DNA of 64,000 nt from an uncultured Actinomycetes bacterium (GTDB taxonomy: Bacteria > Actinomycetota > Acidimicrobiia > Acidimicrobiales > Acidimicrobilacustridaceae), in NCBI GenBank assembly GCA_937876315.1, contig CALEHQ010000006.1, forward strand, positions 62,001 through 126,000, written 5' to 3'. The position numbers and the translations under genes are program-made. The notes under the pieces are model-generated. The model saw only the letters and a program-made list of their open reading frames with translations. It was not told where the DNA came from and did no database searches. Shown in pieces: positions 8,437 to 18,520 of this stretch (the stretch's first letter is position 1; the number at the start of each line of letters is the position of its first letter).

Positions 8437-8617
8437 TCCCACGATCGTATGGGCCATCAGAGGCAAACAAGCCGTTCAGTGCGTACACTGTTGAAGCCGG
8501 CCTGGTATCCGGCGACATATCGAGACCCGAGGCCGACAACCCCGTGGCGTGGCGACCAGGCTGCCCCCACCGGCCACTCATCGGATCTCCCCGTCCTTTC
8601 AGGGAGTGCACCACAAC
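8437..8617. promoter_or_regulatory. Divergent promoter region of uvrC and nadA
   Basis: On the minus strand TACGAT (8449-8444) lies 7 nt before uvrC. On the plus strand TACACT (8484-8489) would start nadA transcription near 8496, giving a leader of about 120 nt that begins with a hairpin (GCCGG 8496-8500, CCGGC 8509-8513) and ends with AGGGAG at 8601-8606. I recognise no known riboswitch here. Confidence 0.4.
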
Positions 8618-9739
8618 ATGCTTCGCCTCCAACTACCGCTCGGTGAGCGCTACACAGACGCCACACCCGGCGAACTCGCCGATCGCATCGCTGCGGCCAA
8701 GGCCACCCTTGGCGACCGCCTCTTCATCCTCGGTCACCACTATCAGCGCGATGAGGTCATGGAATGGGCCGATGCGCGCGGTGACTCTTTCCGCCTCTCG
8801 GTGCTCGCACAGGAACAGCCGCAGGCCGAGTACATCGTCTTCTGTGGTGTGCACTTCATGGCCGAGTCGGCGGACATCCTCACCGGCGACCACCAAGCGG
8901 TGATCCTCCCCGACCTCAACGCGGGCTGCTCGATGGCCGATATGGCCGATCTCGAAGAAGTCACCGAAGCGTGGGAAACCCTCGCCGCCACGACCGACAT
9001 CTCGAAGGTCATCCCCATCACCTACATGAACTCCTCGGCAGCGCTGAAGGCATTCGTGGGTGAACACGGTGGAGCGGTATGCACCTCTTCAAATGCGCGC
9101 GCCGTTCTTGAATGGGCACTTTCGCTCGGCGATCGCGCCGAGGACGGAGCCGGTGGCGAGCAGGTGCTGTTCTTCCCCGACCAACACCTCGGCCGCAATA
9201 CCGCGATCGACCTTGGTTTCTCTCACGACCAAATGCGCGTGTGGGATCCTCGACGCGAACACGGTGGGTTGACCGAAGCCGATGTGAAGGACTCCACCTT
9301 CCTTCTGTGGAAGGGCCATTGCTCGGTGCATCAGCGCTTCCGCCCCGAGCACATCGCGGCGTTCCGAGAGGCAAACCCCGACGGCATCGTGGTTGTGCAT
9401 CCCGAATGCGCGCACGATGTGTGCGAACTGGCCGATCAGGTCGGTTCGACCGACTTCATCATTCGCGCCATCGAGAACGCACCGGTGGGCGCCGTCATTG
9501 GTGTCGGTACCGAGATCCACCTCACGAACCGACTGAACAACGAAACGCCCGATAAGACCGTGGTGTCGCTTGATCCGCTTGTGTGCCCGTGCTCGACGAT
9601 GTTCCGCATCGATGGACCACATCTGTGCTGGGTGCTTGAGAACCTCGTGAACGGCAAGGTCGTCAATCGCATCACGGTTGACCCCGACACCACTGAGTGG
9701 GCGAAGGTCGCGCTCGACCGCATGCTGCAAATCACCTGA
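8618..9739 (+). CDS. nadA: Quinolinate synthase A
   Basis: NadA condenses iminoaspartate with dihydroxyacetone phosphate to quinolinate for NAD synthesis. The three iron-sulphur ligand cysteines appear in FCGVHFMAES, HPECAHDVC and VCPCSTMFRID, and FILGHHYQRDEVMEWAD supplies the substrate-binding histidines. The ATG at 8618 (373 residues) has AGGGAG 11 nt upstream; in-frame codons further up look non-coding. Its usual partners nadB and nadC are not next to it; uvrC is divergent and uvrA convergent. Confidence 0.95.
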   Translation: MLRLQLPLGERYTDATPGELADRIAAAKATLGDRLFILGHHYQRDEVMEWADARGDSFRLSVLAQEQPQAEYIVFCGVHFMAESADILTGDHQAVILPDLNAGCSMADMADLEEVTEAWETLAATTDISKVIPITYMNSSAALKAFVGEHGGAVCTSSNARAVLEWALSLGDRAEDGAGGEQVLFFPDQHLGRNTAIDLGFSHDQMRVWDPRREHGGLTEADVKDSTFLLWKGHCSVHQRFRPEHIAAFREANPDGIVVVHPECAHDVCELADQVGSTDFIIRAIENAPVGAVIGVGTEIHLTNRLNNETPDKTVVSLDPLVCPCSTMFRIDGPHLCWVLENLVNGKVVNRITVDPDTTEWAKVALDRMLQIT

Positions 9740-9766
9740 GCAAACATCTGCTCGGCGAGTTGTTCG

Positions 9767-12613
9767 TCAGTCCATACCTAACAGCGGCCGCAGGAACTGT
9801 CCCGTGTAACTCTTCTTTGTAGCGGCAACCTTTTCTGGTGTGCCTTCGACGAGTACCGAGCCACCGCCGCTTCCGCCCTCCGGACCAAGATCGATCAACC
9901 AGTCAGCAGTCTTGATGACGTCGAGGTTGTGTTCGATCACCAGCACGGTGTTGCCCTGATCGACAAGACGGGAAAGCACAGTGAGAAGTTTGCGGATGTC
10001 TTCGAAGTGAAGGCCCGTGGTCGGCTCATCAAGGATGTACACGGTTCGACCAGTTGAACGCTTCGAAAGTTCGCTGGCGAGCTTGACTCGTTGTGCCTCA
10101 CCACCAGAAAGCGTTGTGGCCGGCTGGCCGAGTCGCACATAGCCAAGACCGACATCGACCAACGTCTGCAGATGACGAGCGATAGCAGGCTGGTTGGCGA
10201 AGAACTCGACCCCTTCCTCGCAACTCATGCTGAGAATGTCGGAGATGTTGTGATCTTTGAAGGTGATATCGAGCGTGTCGCGGTTGTAGCGAGCTCCCTT
10301 GCACACTTCGCATGGCACGTAGACATCGGGAAGGAAATGCATTTCGATCTTGATCGTGCCGTCGCCTGAGCAGGCTTCGCAGCGGCCGCCGGCCACATTG
10401 AACGAGAACCGACCGGGCAGATACCCACGAACCTTTGCTTCATGGGTCTGAGCGAACAGCTTGCGGATGTGATCGAACACGCCGATGTAGGTGGCGGGAT
10501 TCGAACGCGGCGTGCGTCCAATCGGTGACTGATCAATGTTGATGACCTTGTCGACCAGTTCCATTCCTTCGACGCTCTTGTGCAGGCCTGGCGGTGTCTT
10601 TGATCCGTAGACCTTCTGCATGAGGGCACGGTGCAGGATGTCGTTCACCAAGGTGGACTTGCCTGAACCCGACACGCCGGTGACCGCAATGAAGGTGTGC
10701 AGTGGGAACTCAACATCGACGTTCTTAAGGTTGTGTTCGCGAGCACCGCGCACTACGAGTTGATCTGCACCCGGAGAACGACGCATCTCTGGGACAGGAA
10801 TTGATCGACGTCCCGACAGGTACTGACCCGTCACTGATTCTTTGGACTTCAGCAAGCCCTTGACTGGACCCGCGTAGACAATGTCGCCACCGTGTTCACC
10901 CGCGCCAGGACCGATATCGACGACATAGTCAGCCACCTTGATGGTCTCTTCGTCATGTTCGACGACGAGCACGGTGTTACCCAGTTCTCGGAGACGCATC
11001 AATGTGTCGATCAGTCGTTTGTTGTCGCGCTGGTGCAACCCGATTGAAGGTTCGTCGAGCACATACAGCACCCCAACAAGTCCAGAACCGATCTGGGATG
11101 CAAGTCGGATGCGTTGCGCTTCCCCGCCAGCAAGTGTTGCGGCCGACCGTGACAGCGAGAGGTAGTCGAGACCCACGTCAAGCAAGAAGCCCATACGAGC
11201 GTTGACTTCTTTCACCACTCGCTCGGCGATCATGCGATCACGTTCAGAAAGTTTCAGGCCGTTGAGAGCCGCAGCAGCATCGCCAATCGACATTGCGCAG
11301 ATCTCTGCGATTGAGTGACCGTCGATGGTGACGCCGAGACTGAACGGAGCAAGCCGTGAGCCTTCACAATCAGGACACGGCACTTCGCGCATGTAGCCCT
11401 CGATCTGTTCGCGCTGCGCATCGCTCTCTGCATCGGAATGGCGACGCTGCAGCCAAGGAACGAGACCTTCGAACTTGGCGTCGTACGAACGCTGACGGCC
11501 ATAACGGTTCTTGTACCGCACCTGCACTCGGCCAGTGGCACCTGTGCCATGCAACAGCAGTTTCTGTTGCTTCTTTGGCAACTTGTCGAAGGGAACATCG
11601 GGGTCGATCTCGTAGACATCGCATACCGACTCGAGCAGTCGGCCGAAATACTGGGTGCGAGCAGTGGCCCAAGGCGCAAGCGCTCCTTCGGTAACGCTGA
11701 GATCGGGATTGGGGATGACGAGTTCGGCATCGACCTCGAACTTTGTGCCCAGACCATCGCAGTGCTCACACGCGCCATACGGAGAGTTGAACGAAAAGTT
11801 TCGCGGAGCGAGTTCTTCATAACTCAGACCACACGATGGGCATCCCAGATGTTGAGAGAAGGTGAGGATTTCATCGTCGAGACCGGAGTCGTCTCCCCCG
11901 CCCACGATCTGCACTTCCGCAACGCCTTCGGCAATACGCAGCGCGGTTTCAAGCGAATCAGTGAGACGGCGATCGATGCCGGCCTTCTTCACGAGGCGAT
12001 CGACCACGATCTGAATGGTGTGCTGCTCATAACGAGCCAGTTCGATCTTGTCGGTGAGTTCATGCAGTTCGCCGTCGATGATGGCGCGGGCAAAGCCCTG
12101 CGAGGCCAAGTCGGCGAGCAGCGTGTCATAGGTGCCTTTGCGGCCACGCACGACTGGGGCAAGGACCTGGAACTTGGTGCCGTCGGGAAGTTCGAGGACT
12201 CGATCGACAATCTGCTGCGGGGTCTGTCGCTTAATGACCGAGCCATCCGCCGGGCAATGCGGAACCCCGATGCGGGCATAGAGCAGACGGAGGTAGTCGT
12301 AGACCTCGGTGATCGTTCCGACGGTGGAACGGGGGTTGCGGGAGGCCGACTTCTGGTCAATGGAGATTGCCGGCGACAAACCCTCGATGAAATCGACATC
12401 GGGCTTATCCATCTGGCCAAGGAACTGACGGGCATAGGCCGACAACGACTCGACGTAGCGGCGCTGGCCTTCGGCGTAGATCGTGTCGAACGCAAGAGAT
12501 GACTTGCCCGAACCAGATAGGCCGGTGAAAACAATGAGGCGATCTCGGGGAAGTTCAATCGAGACGTTGCGAAGGTTGTGCTCTCGGGCACCACGAATGA
12601 CCAGTTGATCCAC
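9767..12613 (-). CDS. uvrA: Excinuclease ABC subunit A
   Basis: UvrA is the damage-sensing ATPase of nucleotide excision repair. The 948-residue protein has two ABC modules with Walker A motifs [10 protein letters not shown] near residue 31 and [10 protein letters not shown] near 645, zinc-finger cysteine pairs ([20 protein letters not shown] and CEVCKGARY), and two signatures ([24 protein letters not shown]). The GTG start at 12613 has TAGGCT 6 nt upstream and no ribosome binding site, so it probably has its own leaderless promoter although uvrB lies only 50 nt away on the same strand. Confidence 0.97.
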   Translation of the reverse strand: MDQLVIRGAREHNLRNVSIELPRDRLIVFTGLSGSGKSSLAFDTIYAEGQRRYVESLSAYARQFLGQMDKPDVDFIEGLSPAISIDQKSASRNPRSTVGTITEVYDYLRLLYARIGVPHCPADGSVIKRQTPQQIVDRVLELPDGTKFQVLAPVVRGRKGTYDTLLADLASQGFARAIIDGELHELTDKIELARYEQHTIQIVVDRLVKKAGIDRRLTDSLETALRIAEGVAEVQIVGGGDDSGLDDEILTFSQHLGCPSCGLSYEELAPRNFSFNSPYGACEHCDGLGTKFEVDAELVIPNPDLSVTEGALAPWATARTQYFGRLLESVCDVYEIDPDVPFDKLPKKQQKLLLHGTGATGRVQVRYKNRYGRQRSYDAKFEGLVPWLQRRHSDAESDAQREQIEGYMREVPCPDCEGSRLAPFSLGVTIDGHSIAEICAMSIGDAAAALNGLKLSERDRMIAERVVKEVNARMGFLLDVGLDYLSLSRSAATLAGGEAQRIRLASQIGSGLVGVLYVLDEPSIGLHQRDNKRLIDTLMRLRELGNTVLVVEHDEETIKVADYVVDIGPGAGEHGGDIVYAGPVKGLLKSKESVTGQYLSGRRSIPVPEMRRSPGADQLVVRGAREHNLKNVDVEFPLHTFIAVTGVSGSGKSTLVNDILHRALMQKVYGSKTPPGLHKSVEGMELVDKVINIDQSPIGRTPRSNPATYIGVFDHIRKLFAQTHEAKVRGYLPGRFSFNVAGGRCEACSGDGTIKIEMHFLPDVYVPCEVCKGARYNRDTLDITFKDHNISDILSMSCEEGVEFFANQPAIARHLQTLVDVGLGYVRLGQPATTLSGGEAQRVKLASELSKRSTGRTVYILDEPTTGLHFEDIRKLLTVLSRLVDQGNTVLVIEHNLDVIKTADWLIDLGPEGGSGGGSVLVEGTPEKVAATKKSYTGQFLRPLLGMD

Positions 12614-12619
12614 GGCGGG

Positions 12620-12625
12620 AGCCTA
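12620..12625 (-). promoter_or_regulatory. Candidate leaderless -10 of uvrA
   Basis: Minus-strand TAGGCT lies 6 nt before the uvrA GTG. No Shine-Dalgarno sequence is present. No SOS box of the GAAC-N4-GTTC type is visible in the uvrB-uvrA gap. Confidence 0.45.
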
Positions 12626-12663
12626 CTGTCGCCCCGAATCAGAACGATGCCCGGAGCGGGGGT

Positions 12664-14679
12664 TCAGCCCACTTCGCGAAGTTCCCGACGCAGTTCCTTG
12701 ATTTCATCTCGGAGTCGAGCCGCGTATTCGAAACGAAGGTCGGCCGCAGCTTCCTTCATCTCTTCCTCGAGGGTCAGAACCAAACGACCAAGTTCATCGG
12801 CCGGCAGTTCAGCAAGATTCGAGCGCACCTTGTCGCGAGCAGTTGATCTTTTGCCGTTCCCGGGAACCGGAGCACCTGAGGTTCCTCGAAGTGTCGCGAG
12901 GATGTCGGTGACAGCCTTGCGAATGGTTTGCGGGTTGATGCCGTGTTCTCTGTTATAGGCCTCTTGTAGCCCACGACGACGATTCGTTTCGGAAATGGCC
13001 CGCTGCATGGAATCTGTGATCTTGTCGGCGTACATGATGACCTGACCATCAACATTTCGAGCAGCACGTCCGATGGTCTGAACAAGAGCGGTTTCCGAAC
13101 GGAGGAAACCTTCCTTATCGGCATCGAGAATTGCGACCAGAGACACTTCGGGAAGATCGAGACCTTCACGAAGGAGGTTGATGCCAATCAATACATCGAA
13201 TTCACCGAGGCGAAGGTCGCGAAGGATCTCGATGCGCTCGATGGTGTCGACCTCGCTGTGGAGATAGCGGACCTTCACGCCAAGTTCAAGGAGATAGTCA
13301 GTGAGATCCTCTGACATCTTCTTGGTGAGCGTCGTGACGAGTACGCGGTCGCCGTTGGTGACGCGCTTGTTGATCTGTTCGATGAGGTCGTCGATCTGGC
13401 CCTTCGTGGGCTTGACCACGATCTCAGGGTCAACCAGACCGGTGGGACGAACAACTTGCTCGACGATGGCTGAAGAGTTCTCGAGTTCGAATGGTCCCGG
13501 CGTCGCGGAGAGGAACACCACCTGACCAATGCGGCCCATGACCTCGTCAAAGGTCAGTGGGCGGTTGTCTGCAGCTGATGGAAGGCGAAATCCGTGCTCG
13601 ATCAGGGTCTGCTTGCGAGAACGGTCGCCGGCGTACTGGCCACGCACCTGCGGAACTGCCTGATGGCTTTCGTCCATGACGACGAGGAAGTCGTCGGGGA
13701 AATAGTCAAGAAGCGTGTACGGCGCCTCCCCTGGTTCGCGGCCATCGATGTGGGCCGAGTAGTTCTCGATGCCGTTGCAGAATCCGAGCTCCGCCATCAT
13801 CTCGAGGTCGTATTGGGTTCGCATCCGCAGACGCTGCGCTTCAAGAAGTTTGTTTTCGCCTTCGAACTTGGCCAGTTGTTGCTGCAACTCTGCTTCGATA
13901 CGTGTCATAGCGGTGCGCATGCGTTCGTCACTTGCGGCGTAATGCGTTGCCGGGAACACAACAAGCTCTTCGAGTTCGGTGATCTTCTCACCGGTGAGTG
14001 GGTCAACCACAATGATCCGCTCAATGTCGTCGCCAAAGAGCTCGATGCGGATCGCGGTTTCGTCATATGCCGGATGAATCTCGATGGTGTCGCCACGGAC
14101 GCGGAATTTTCCACGAATCAGGTTCATGTCGTTGCGTTCGTACTGCATGTCGACAAGTCGACCCAGAATGGCGCGCTGCTCGTGGGTTTCACCCTGACGA
14201 ATCACCAACATTTGGTCGGCATATTCCGCAGGATTGCCGAGGCCATAAATACACGACACCGACGCAACCACGATCGTGTCTCGGCGAGACAACAACGCCG
14301 AAGTTGCTGCGTGACGCAATCGCTCGATCTCATCGTTTACCGACGAGTCCTTCTCGATGTAGGTATCAGAGGCCGGCATGTAGGCCTCAGGCTGGTAATA
14401 GTCGTAATAGGAAACGAAGTACTCGACTCGATTCTCGGGAAAGAACTCGCGGAACTCGTTGGCCAACTGGGCAGCCAACGATTTATTTGGCGCCATGACC
14501 AATGTCGGGCGCTGCAACTTTTCAATTGTCCACGCAATGGTTGCGCTCTTACCGGAACCAGTGATTCCGAGAAGCGTTTGGAAGCGATTTCCCGCTTCGA
14601 TGCTTGCCGTTAGTCCCTCGATCGCCTTGGGCTGATCCCCAGCGGGCTGAAAATCAGAAACGAGTCGAAACGGCGGCAT
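12664..14679 (-). CDS. uvrB: Excinuclease ABC subunit B
   Basis: UvrB is the helicase-like damage-verification subunit. It has Walker A GITGSGKS near residue 39, the beta-hairpin [12 protein letters not shown] near 92, the DEAD-like box [12 protein letters not shown] near 338, helicase motif VI around QTIGRAARN, and the C-terminal UVR helix [16 protein letters not shown] that binds UvrC. Length (671) is normal. The ATG at 14679 lies 6 nt after TAGACT, with no ribosome binding site. It is transcribed ahead of uvrA and divergently from dprE2. Confidence 0.97.
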   Translation of the reverse strand: MPPFRLVSDFQPAGDQPKAIEGLTASIEAGNRFQTLLGITGSGKSATIAWTIEKLQRPTLVMAPNKSLAAQLANEFREFFPENRVEYFVSYYDYYQPEAYMPASDTYIEKDSSVNDEIERLRHAATSALLSRRDTIVVASVSCIYGLGNPAEYADQMLVIRQGETHEQRAILGRLVDMQYERNDMNLIRGKFRVRGDTIEIHPAYDETAIRIELFGDDIERIIVVDPLTGEKITELEELVVFPATHYAASDERMRTAMTRIEAELQQQLAKFEGENKLLEAQRLRMRTQYDLEMMAELGFCNGIENYSAHIDGREPGEAPYTLLDYFPDDFLVVMDESHQAVPQVRGQYAGDRSRKQTLIEHGFRLPSAADNRPLTFDEVMGRIGQVVFLSATPGPFELENSSAIVEQVVRPTGLVDPEIVVKPTKGQIDDLIEQINKRVTNGDRVLVTTLTKKMSEDLTDYLLELGVKVRYLHSEVDTIERIEILRDLRLGEFDVLIGINLLREGLDLPEVSLVAILDADKEGFLRSETALVQTIGRAARNVDGQVIMYADKITDSMQRAISETNRRRGLQEAYNREHGINPQTIRKAVTDILATLRGTSGAPVPGNGKRSTARDKVRSNLAELPADELGRLVLTLEEEMKEAAADLRFEYAARLRDEIKELRRELREVG

Positions 14680-14685
14680 CGGACG

Positions 14686-14691
14686 AGTCTA
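14686..14691 (-). promoter_or_regulatory. Candidate leaderless -10 of uvrB
   Basis: Minus-strand TAGACT lies 6 nt before the uvrB ATG, with no ribosome binding site between. The divergent dprE2 promoter candidate TAACCT is at 14737-14742. Confidence 0.45.
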
Positions 14692-14736
14692 CGAAGGGTG
14701 GAGACCATTGCTCCCGGCACTTCGGCGGTCGCCGTC

Positions 14737-14742
14737 TAACCT
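14737..14742 (+). promoter_or_regulatory. Candidate -10 of the dprE2-ubiA-dprE1 operon
   Basis: TAACCT fits the local TANNNT pattern and would give a leader of about 35 nt that contains GAGGAA before the dprE2 ATG. Unlike its neighbours, this operon appears to use a leader with a ribosome binding site. Confidence 0.35.
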
Positions 14743-14782
14743 TGATCAAACGGCCCGTGACCCTGGAAGAGGAACGACACAC

Positions 14783-15544
14783 ATGCGCGACGCTTTGGGT
14801 TCGGTGCAATCGGTACTGGTACTCGGTGGAAACTCCGAAATTGCTTTGGCGATCGTCGACCGGCTTGTGGCCAGTCGATGCAAAAAGGTCGTGCTCGGCG
14901 TTCGCTCGCCCGCTTCGGCGACCACCACCCTCAATCGTCTCCGTTCTGCCGGAGTCGATGCTGACACGATCGACTTCGATGCGCTTGATCCCGCCTCACA
15001 TACCAAGGTCATCGACGCTGCTGCTGAACGTATGGGCGATATCGACATGGTCATCCTCGCGTTCGGCATTCTCGATGGTCATGCAGAAATCGATACCGAT
15101 CCGGTCTTCGCCGCTCGGGTCGTGCAAACCAATTTCGGTGGCGCCGTTTCCGCCGGTCTCGCCTCGGCTGTGCAACTTCGTAAGCAGGGTCATGGAACGA
15201 TTCTTTCCATCACCTCAGTTGCCGGTGTCCGCTCTCGTGCAGAGAACATGATCTACGCCTCATCAAAGGCGGGGATGGATTCTTTTAGCCAAGCCCTCGG
15301 CGACGCCCTCATTGGGACTGGCGCGCGATGTGTTGTCGTTCGTCCTGGTTTCGTGCACACGCACATGACCGAAGGTATGAAGCCCGCGCCGTTTGCAACG
15401 ACTCCAGACAAAATCGCCGACACCGTCATCAATGGTCTCCAGAAGAACAAGGAAATCATCTGGGCACCGTCGATCATGATGCCGATGTTCCTCACCCTCC
15501 GTCATCTTCCTCGTTTCCTGTGGCGCAGGGTGAGCGCCACCTGA
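14783..15544 (+). CDS. dprE2: Decaprenylphospho-beta-D-erythro-pentofuranosid-2-ulose 2-reductase (DprE2-like SDR)
   Basis: This 253-residue short-chain dehydrogenase has the NAD(P) loop LVLGGNSEIA near residue 12 and the catalytic serine and YASSKAG (ITSVAG... YASSKAGMDSF) near 140-160. By family and neighbours it reduces the 2-keto intermediate made by DprE1 to decaprenyl-phospho-arabinose, the arabinan donor in mycobacteria. The ATG at 14783 has GAGGAA upstream. UbiA follows after one base and DprE1 after that, so the three-gene operon supports the assignment; sequence alone would give only SDR. Confidence 0.85.
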   Translation: MRDALGSVQSVLVLGGNSEIALAIVDRLVASRCKKVVLGVRSPASATTTLNRLRSAGVDADTIDFDALDPASHTKVIDAAAERMGDIDMVILAFGILDGHAEIDTDPVFAARVVQTNFGGAVSAGLASAVQLRKQGHGTILSITSVAGVRSRAENMIYASSKAGMDSFSQALGDALIGTGARCVVVRPGFVHTHMTEGMKPAPFATTPDKIADTVINGLQKNKEIIWAPSIMMPMFLTLRHLPRFLWRRVSAT

Positions 15545-15545
15545 G

Positions 15546-16445
15546 ATGACAGCCGCAACTGCCCCCCACCCCTCACTTCTCGGTGGAGTTGTCCGAGAAC
15601 TGCGTCCAAAGCAGTGGATCAAGAACGTCCTCGTTTTTGCCGCTCCGGTCGCCGCAGGACTTTTCGATAACAGGGCTACCGACCTTCATGCGCTTGGCGC
15701 CTTCGGCTGCTTCTGCGCGGCAGCAAGCGCCACATACCTTCTCAACGACGCGATGGACATCGAGTCCGATCGCCGTCACCCGGTAAAGAAGAACCGCCCT
15801 ATCGCCGCAGGCATCGTTCCGGTCGGCCTTGCGTATGTTCTCGCTGCCGTTCTGCTCGCCGTGGCCATCGGTGGCTCATTCCTTATCCGCCGCGACTTTG
15901 GATTCACGATCCTCGCGTACCTTGCACTCACCACTGTTTATTCACTGTGGCTCAAGAGCATGCCCATTCTCGACATCGTCGCGGTTGCTGCCGGATTCGT
16001 TCTTCGTGCAATCGGCGGAGCAACGGCAACTGGACTACCGATCTCAGAATGGTTCTTCATCGTTACGAGTTTCGGTGCCCTCTTTATGGTCACAGGAAAG
16101 CGTGCTGGCGAACGAGCGGAACTCGGAGAGGATGCCGCAACGATTCGTCCTGCTCTCGCGGCCTACACCCCGCATTATCTCAACTACTTGAAGGCCGTGT
16201 TCTCTGCCGGAACCGTCATCACGTACTGCCTGTGGGCGTTTGCTTCAGCGCAGGAATCAACAAGTGGTTCTGTTCTTTTCCAGATCTCAATCGTCCCGTT
16301 TGCCATCGCAATCCTTCGCTACGCACTGCTACTCGAACAGGGAAAGGGTGCCGAACCCGAGAACCTTGTTTTTTCCGACCGAACCCTTCTCGTCGCTGGT
16401 GCGATCTGGGCCACCATCTACGTCTGTGCCGTCTACGCCTCCTGA
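15546..16445 (+). CDS. ubiA: Decaprenyl-phosphate phosphoribosyltransferase (UbiA family)
   Basis: This 299-residue polytopic membrane prenyltransferase has about eight hydrophobic segments. The first aspartate-rich motif NDAMDIESDRRHPVKKNRP near residue 67 is of the phosphoribosyl-transferring type (Rv3806c-like) rather than quinone-type; the second active-site loop is near residue 175 (TGKRAGERAEL). It would attach phosphoribose from PRPP to decaprenyl phosphate, the first step toward decaprenyl-phospho-arabinose. It starts 1 nt after dprE2 stops and overlaps dprE1 by 20 nt. Confidence 0.88.
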   Translation: MTAATAPHPSLLGGVVRELRPKQWIKNVLVFAAPVAAGLFDNRATDLHALGAFGCFCAAASATYLLNDAMDIESDRRHPVKKNRPIAAGIVPVGLAYVLAAVLLAVAIGGSFLIRRDFGFTILAYLALTTVYSLWLKSMPILDIVAVAAGFVLRAIGGATATGLPISEWFFIVTSFGALFMVTGKRAGERAELGEDAATIRPALAAYTPHYLNYLKAVFSAGTVITYCLWAFASAQESTSGSVLFQISIVPFAIAILRYALLLEQGKGAEPENLVFSDRTLLVAGAIWATIYVCAVYAS

Positions 16446-17829
16446 ACCGGCGGCCTCTCGGGCCGTTCCCTCTTCGGTCGAACTCTTCGGCTGGGGTCGC
16501 ACCGCTCCTTCAGGCGCGGATGTTCGTCGACCCACCTCACCCATCGAACTACAGCGTGCGCTTCCCACCTCGTTCGAGCGCGGCCTGATTGCGCGTGGCC
16601 TTGGCCGCAGCTACGGCGACGCGGCCCAAAACGCCGGCGGAACCGTCATCGAAACCACCGATGTCACTGCATTCACAATTCATGAATCGGATCCGAACTC
16701 CGACACTGTGCTCGTTACCGCCGATGCCGGCGCAAGTATCGATCGGCTCCTGCACGCACTTGTGCCACAGGGTTTGTTCGTGCCGGTAACTCCTGGCACT
16801 CGCTATGTCACCGTCGGCGGCGCAATCGCTGCAGACATCCACGGCAAGAACCACCACCTCAAAGGTTCCTGGTGCAATCACGTCGTTTCGTTGCATCTTC
16901 AACTCGCCGACGGTTCGGTCGTTGAGATCGGCCCTGATCGCGACCCGGAACTGTTCTGGGCCACGGCGGGCGGCATGGGTCTGACCGGAGTCATCCTTGA
17001 TGCCACCTTCCGTTGTCCTCGCATTGGTTCAAGCCAACTTGTTGTCGACACTGATCGCGCTTCCGATCTCGATGCAGTGTGCGAACTCATGCGAACCGGC
17101 GATCACCTCTACGACTATTCGGTGGCCTGGATCGACCTGATGGCCACCGGCACGAATATGGGTCGCTCAGTACTCACTCGTGGCCGGTTCGCCAGCGCGG
17201 AAGAAGCAGCAACCAAGATCGGTGCTGATCCATACAAATACAGCGCCGGCGAAATCGTAAGCGCACCGCCGTTCATGCCGGCCGGTCTGCTCAACAAACT
17301 TTCGATTCGCGCGTTCAACGAATTGTGGTTCCGCAAAGCGCCTGTTGAGCGCCGTGACGAGATCCAGTCGATTTCGACGTTCTTCCATCCGCTCGACATG
17401 GTTCGCGGTTGGAATCGGATCTACGGACCAGCAGGCTTCCTGCAATGGCAGTTCGTGATCCCGTTCGACGCCACAAGGACACTCTTCACAATTGTTGAAG
17501 AGATCAGTCAGTCTGGCTGCACATCGTTCCTCGCAGTGTTGAAATCATTCGGTGAAGGAAATGCTGCGCCTCTATCCTTTCCTGCAGGCGGCTGGACACT
17601 TGCGCTCGATATCCCCGCCGGCGTTCCCGGACTCGGGCCACTCCTCGACCGCCTCGACAACCTTGTGGTTGGCGTTGGCGGACGCATTTACCTTGCAAAA
17701 GACAGCCGCGTTCGCCCTGAACTCTTGCCACAGATGTACCCGAGACTCGATGAATGGAAAGCCGTTCGCGAACGCGTTGACCCCAATCGACAAATAATGA
17801 GCGACCTCGCCCGACGCCTCGGGCTCTAA
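16426..17829 (+). CDS. dprE1: Decaprenylphosphoryl-beta-D-ribose 2-oxidase (DprE1)
   Basis: This FAD enzyme oxidises decaprenyl-phospho-ribose at C2 with DprE2. The FAD-binding region holds GLGRSYGDAAQN, GTRYVTVGGAIAADIHGKNHH and TAGGMGLTG; the C-terminus has IYLAKDSR with the catalytic lysine and ends in SDLARRLGL. The position equal to cysteine 387 of the M. tuberculosis enzyme, in its GWNICVDFP, is alanine here (GWTLALDIP, codon 17602-17604). The GTG at 16426 gives 467 residues, close to the usual 461, and overlaps ubiA by 20 nt; no ribosome binding site is clear, so the start is the least certain point. Confidence 0.9.
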   Translation: MPSTPPEPAASRAVPSSVELFGWGRTAPSGADVRRPTSPIELQRALPTSFERGLIARGLGRSYGDAAQNAGGTVIETTDVTAFTIHESDPNSDTVLVTADAGASIDRLLHALVPQGLFVPVTPGTRYVTVGGAIAADIHGKNHHLKGSWCNHVVSLHLQLADGSVVEIGPDRDPELFWATAGGMGLTGVILDATFRCPRIGSSQLVVDTDRASDLDAVCELMRTGDHLYDYSVAWIDLMATGTNMGRSVLTRGRFASAEEAATKIGADPYKYSAGEIVSAPPFMPAGLLNKLSIRAFNELWFRKAPVERRDEIQSISTFFHPLDMVRGWNRIYGPAGFLQWQFVIPFDATRTLFTIVEEISQSGCTSFLAVLKSFGEGNAAPLSFPAGGWTLALDIPAGVPGLGPLLDRLDNLVVGVGGRIYLAKDSRVRPELLPQMYPRLDEWKAVRERVDPNRQIMSDLARRLGL

Positions 17830-17835
17830 ACAGTC

Positions 17836-18438
17836 TCAACCAGCGTTTCGCTTGGACTCAATCCAGTTCCAGCACTCGTCGATATGTGTCATCAGCTCTT
17901 CTTGTGTTCCGTCGTTGGGAACGATGAACGCGGCCACCGCACGTCGCTCTTCACGCGTTGCCTGAAGTTTCATCCGAGCACGCGCGTCGTCTGCATTGAA
18001 ACCACGGAACTCGACGAGACGCTGCACTGCAATCTCTGGATCGGTGTCAACGACGATGATTCCTTCGGTCTCGTACGCCTTCGATTCAACGAGCAGTGGG
18101 ACGTCGAGAATCACGACATTGTCGCTTTCGCGTTGCGCTTCAATTCGCCCGTCAATTTCCTCGCCAACCTTCGGATGCACGATCGCGTTGAGTGCTTTCA
18201 ACTGCTCGGGATCGTTGAACACAATGTCGGCAACGGCCTGACGGTTCAGCGTTCCGTCGGTGGAAAGGATCGTGTCGCCGAAGTGTTCGACCATTGCGGC
18301 CAATACAGCGCCGCCAGGTGACTGAAGTTCGCGAACGACCAGATCGGCATCAATGACAATCGCACCACGGCGAGCAAACTCCGCTGAGACCGTCGACTTT
18401 CCCGAACCGATACCGCCGGTGAGGCCAAGTAGAAGCAT
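17836..18438 (-). CDS. coaE: Dephospho-CoA kinase
   Basis: This enzyme phosphorylates dephospho-CoA in the last step of CoA synthesis. It has GLTGGIGSGKST near residue 5, DADLVVRELQ near 31, and VILDVPLLVES near 109; 200 residues is the normal size. TACGTT lies 6 nt before the ATG at 18438 with no ribosome binding site. Mycobacteria keep polA-rpsA-coaE together; here a LuxR-type gene is inserted and coaE converges with dprE1, the stops being 6 nt apart. Confidence 0.95.
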   Translation of the reverse strand: MLLLGLTGGIGSGKSTVSAEFARRGAIVIDADLVVRELQSPGGAVLAAMVEHFGDTILSTDGTLNRQAVADIVFNDPEQLKALNAIVHPKVGEEIDGRIEAQRESDNVVILDVPLLVESKAYETEGIIVVDTDPEIAVQRLVEFRGFNADDARARMKLQATREERRAVAAFIVPNDGTQEELMTHIDECWNWIESKRNAG

Positions 18439-18444
18439 CGCCGG

Positions 18445-18450
18445 AACGTA
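18445..18450 (-). promoter_or_regulatory. Candidate leaderless -10 of coaE
   Basis: Minus-strand TACGTT lies 6 nt before the coaE ATG and no Shine-Dalgarno sequence is present. Confidence 0.4.
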
Positions 18451-18520
18451 CCAGAGCGCGTCTCAATGTTTTTCCGCGTATTTCGCTCACACTTTTGCCG
18501 ACTCTGCCGACAAGTAGTGC

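Noticed and set aside
9733-9752. Hairpin GAGCA-AACATC-TGCTC between nadA and uvrA as terminator
   Set aside because: Only 5 bp, overlaps the nadA stop and lacks a T-run on either strand.
14680-14782. SOS (LexA) box upstream of uvrB, uvrA or uvrC
   Set aside because: No GAAC-N4-GTTC type site is visible near any of the three starts.
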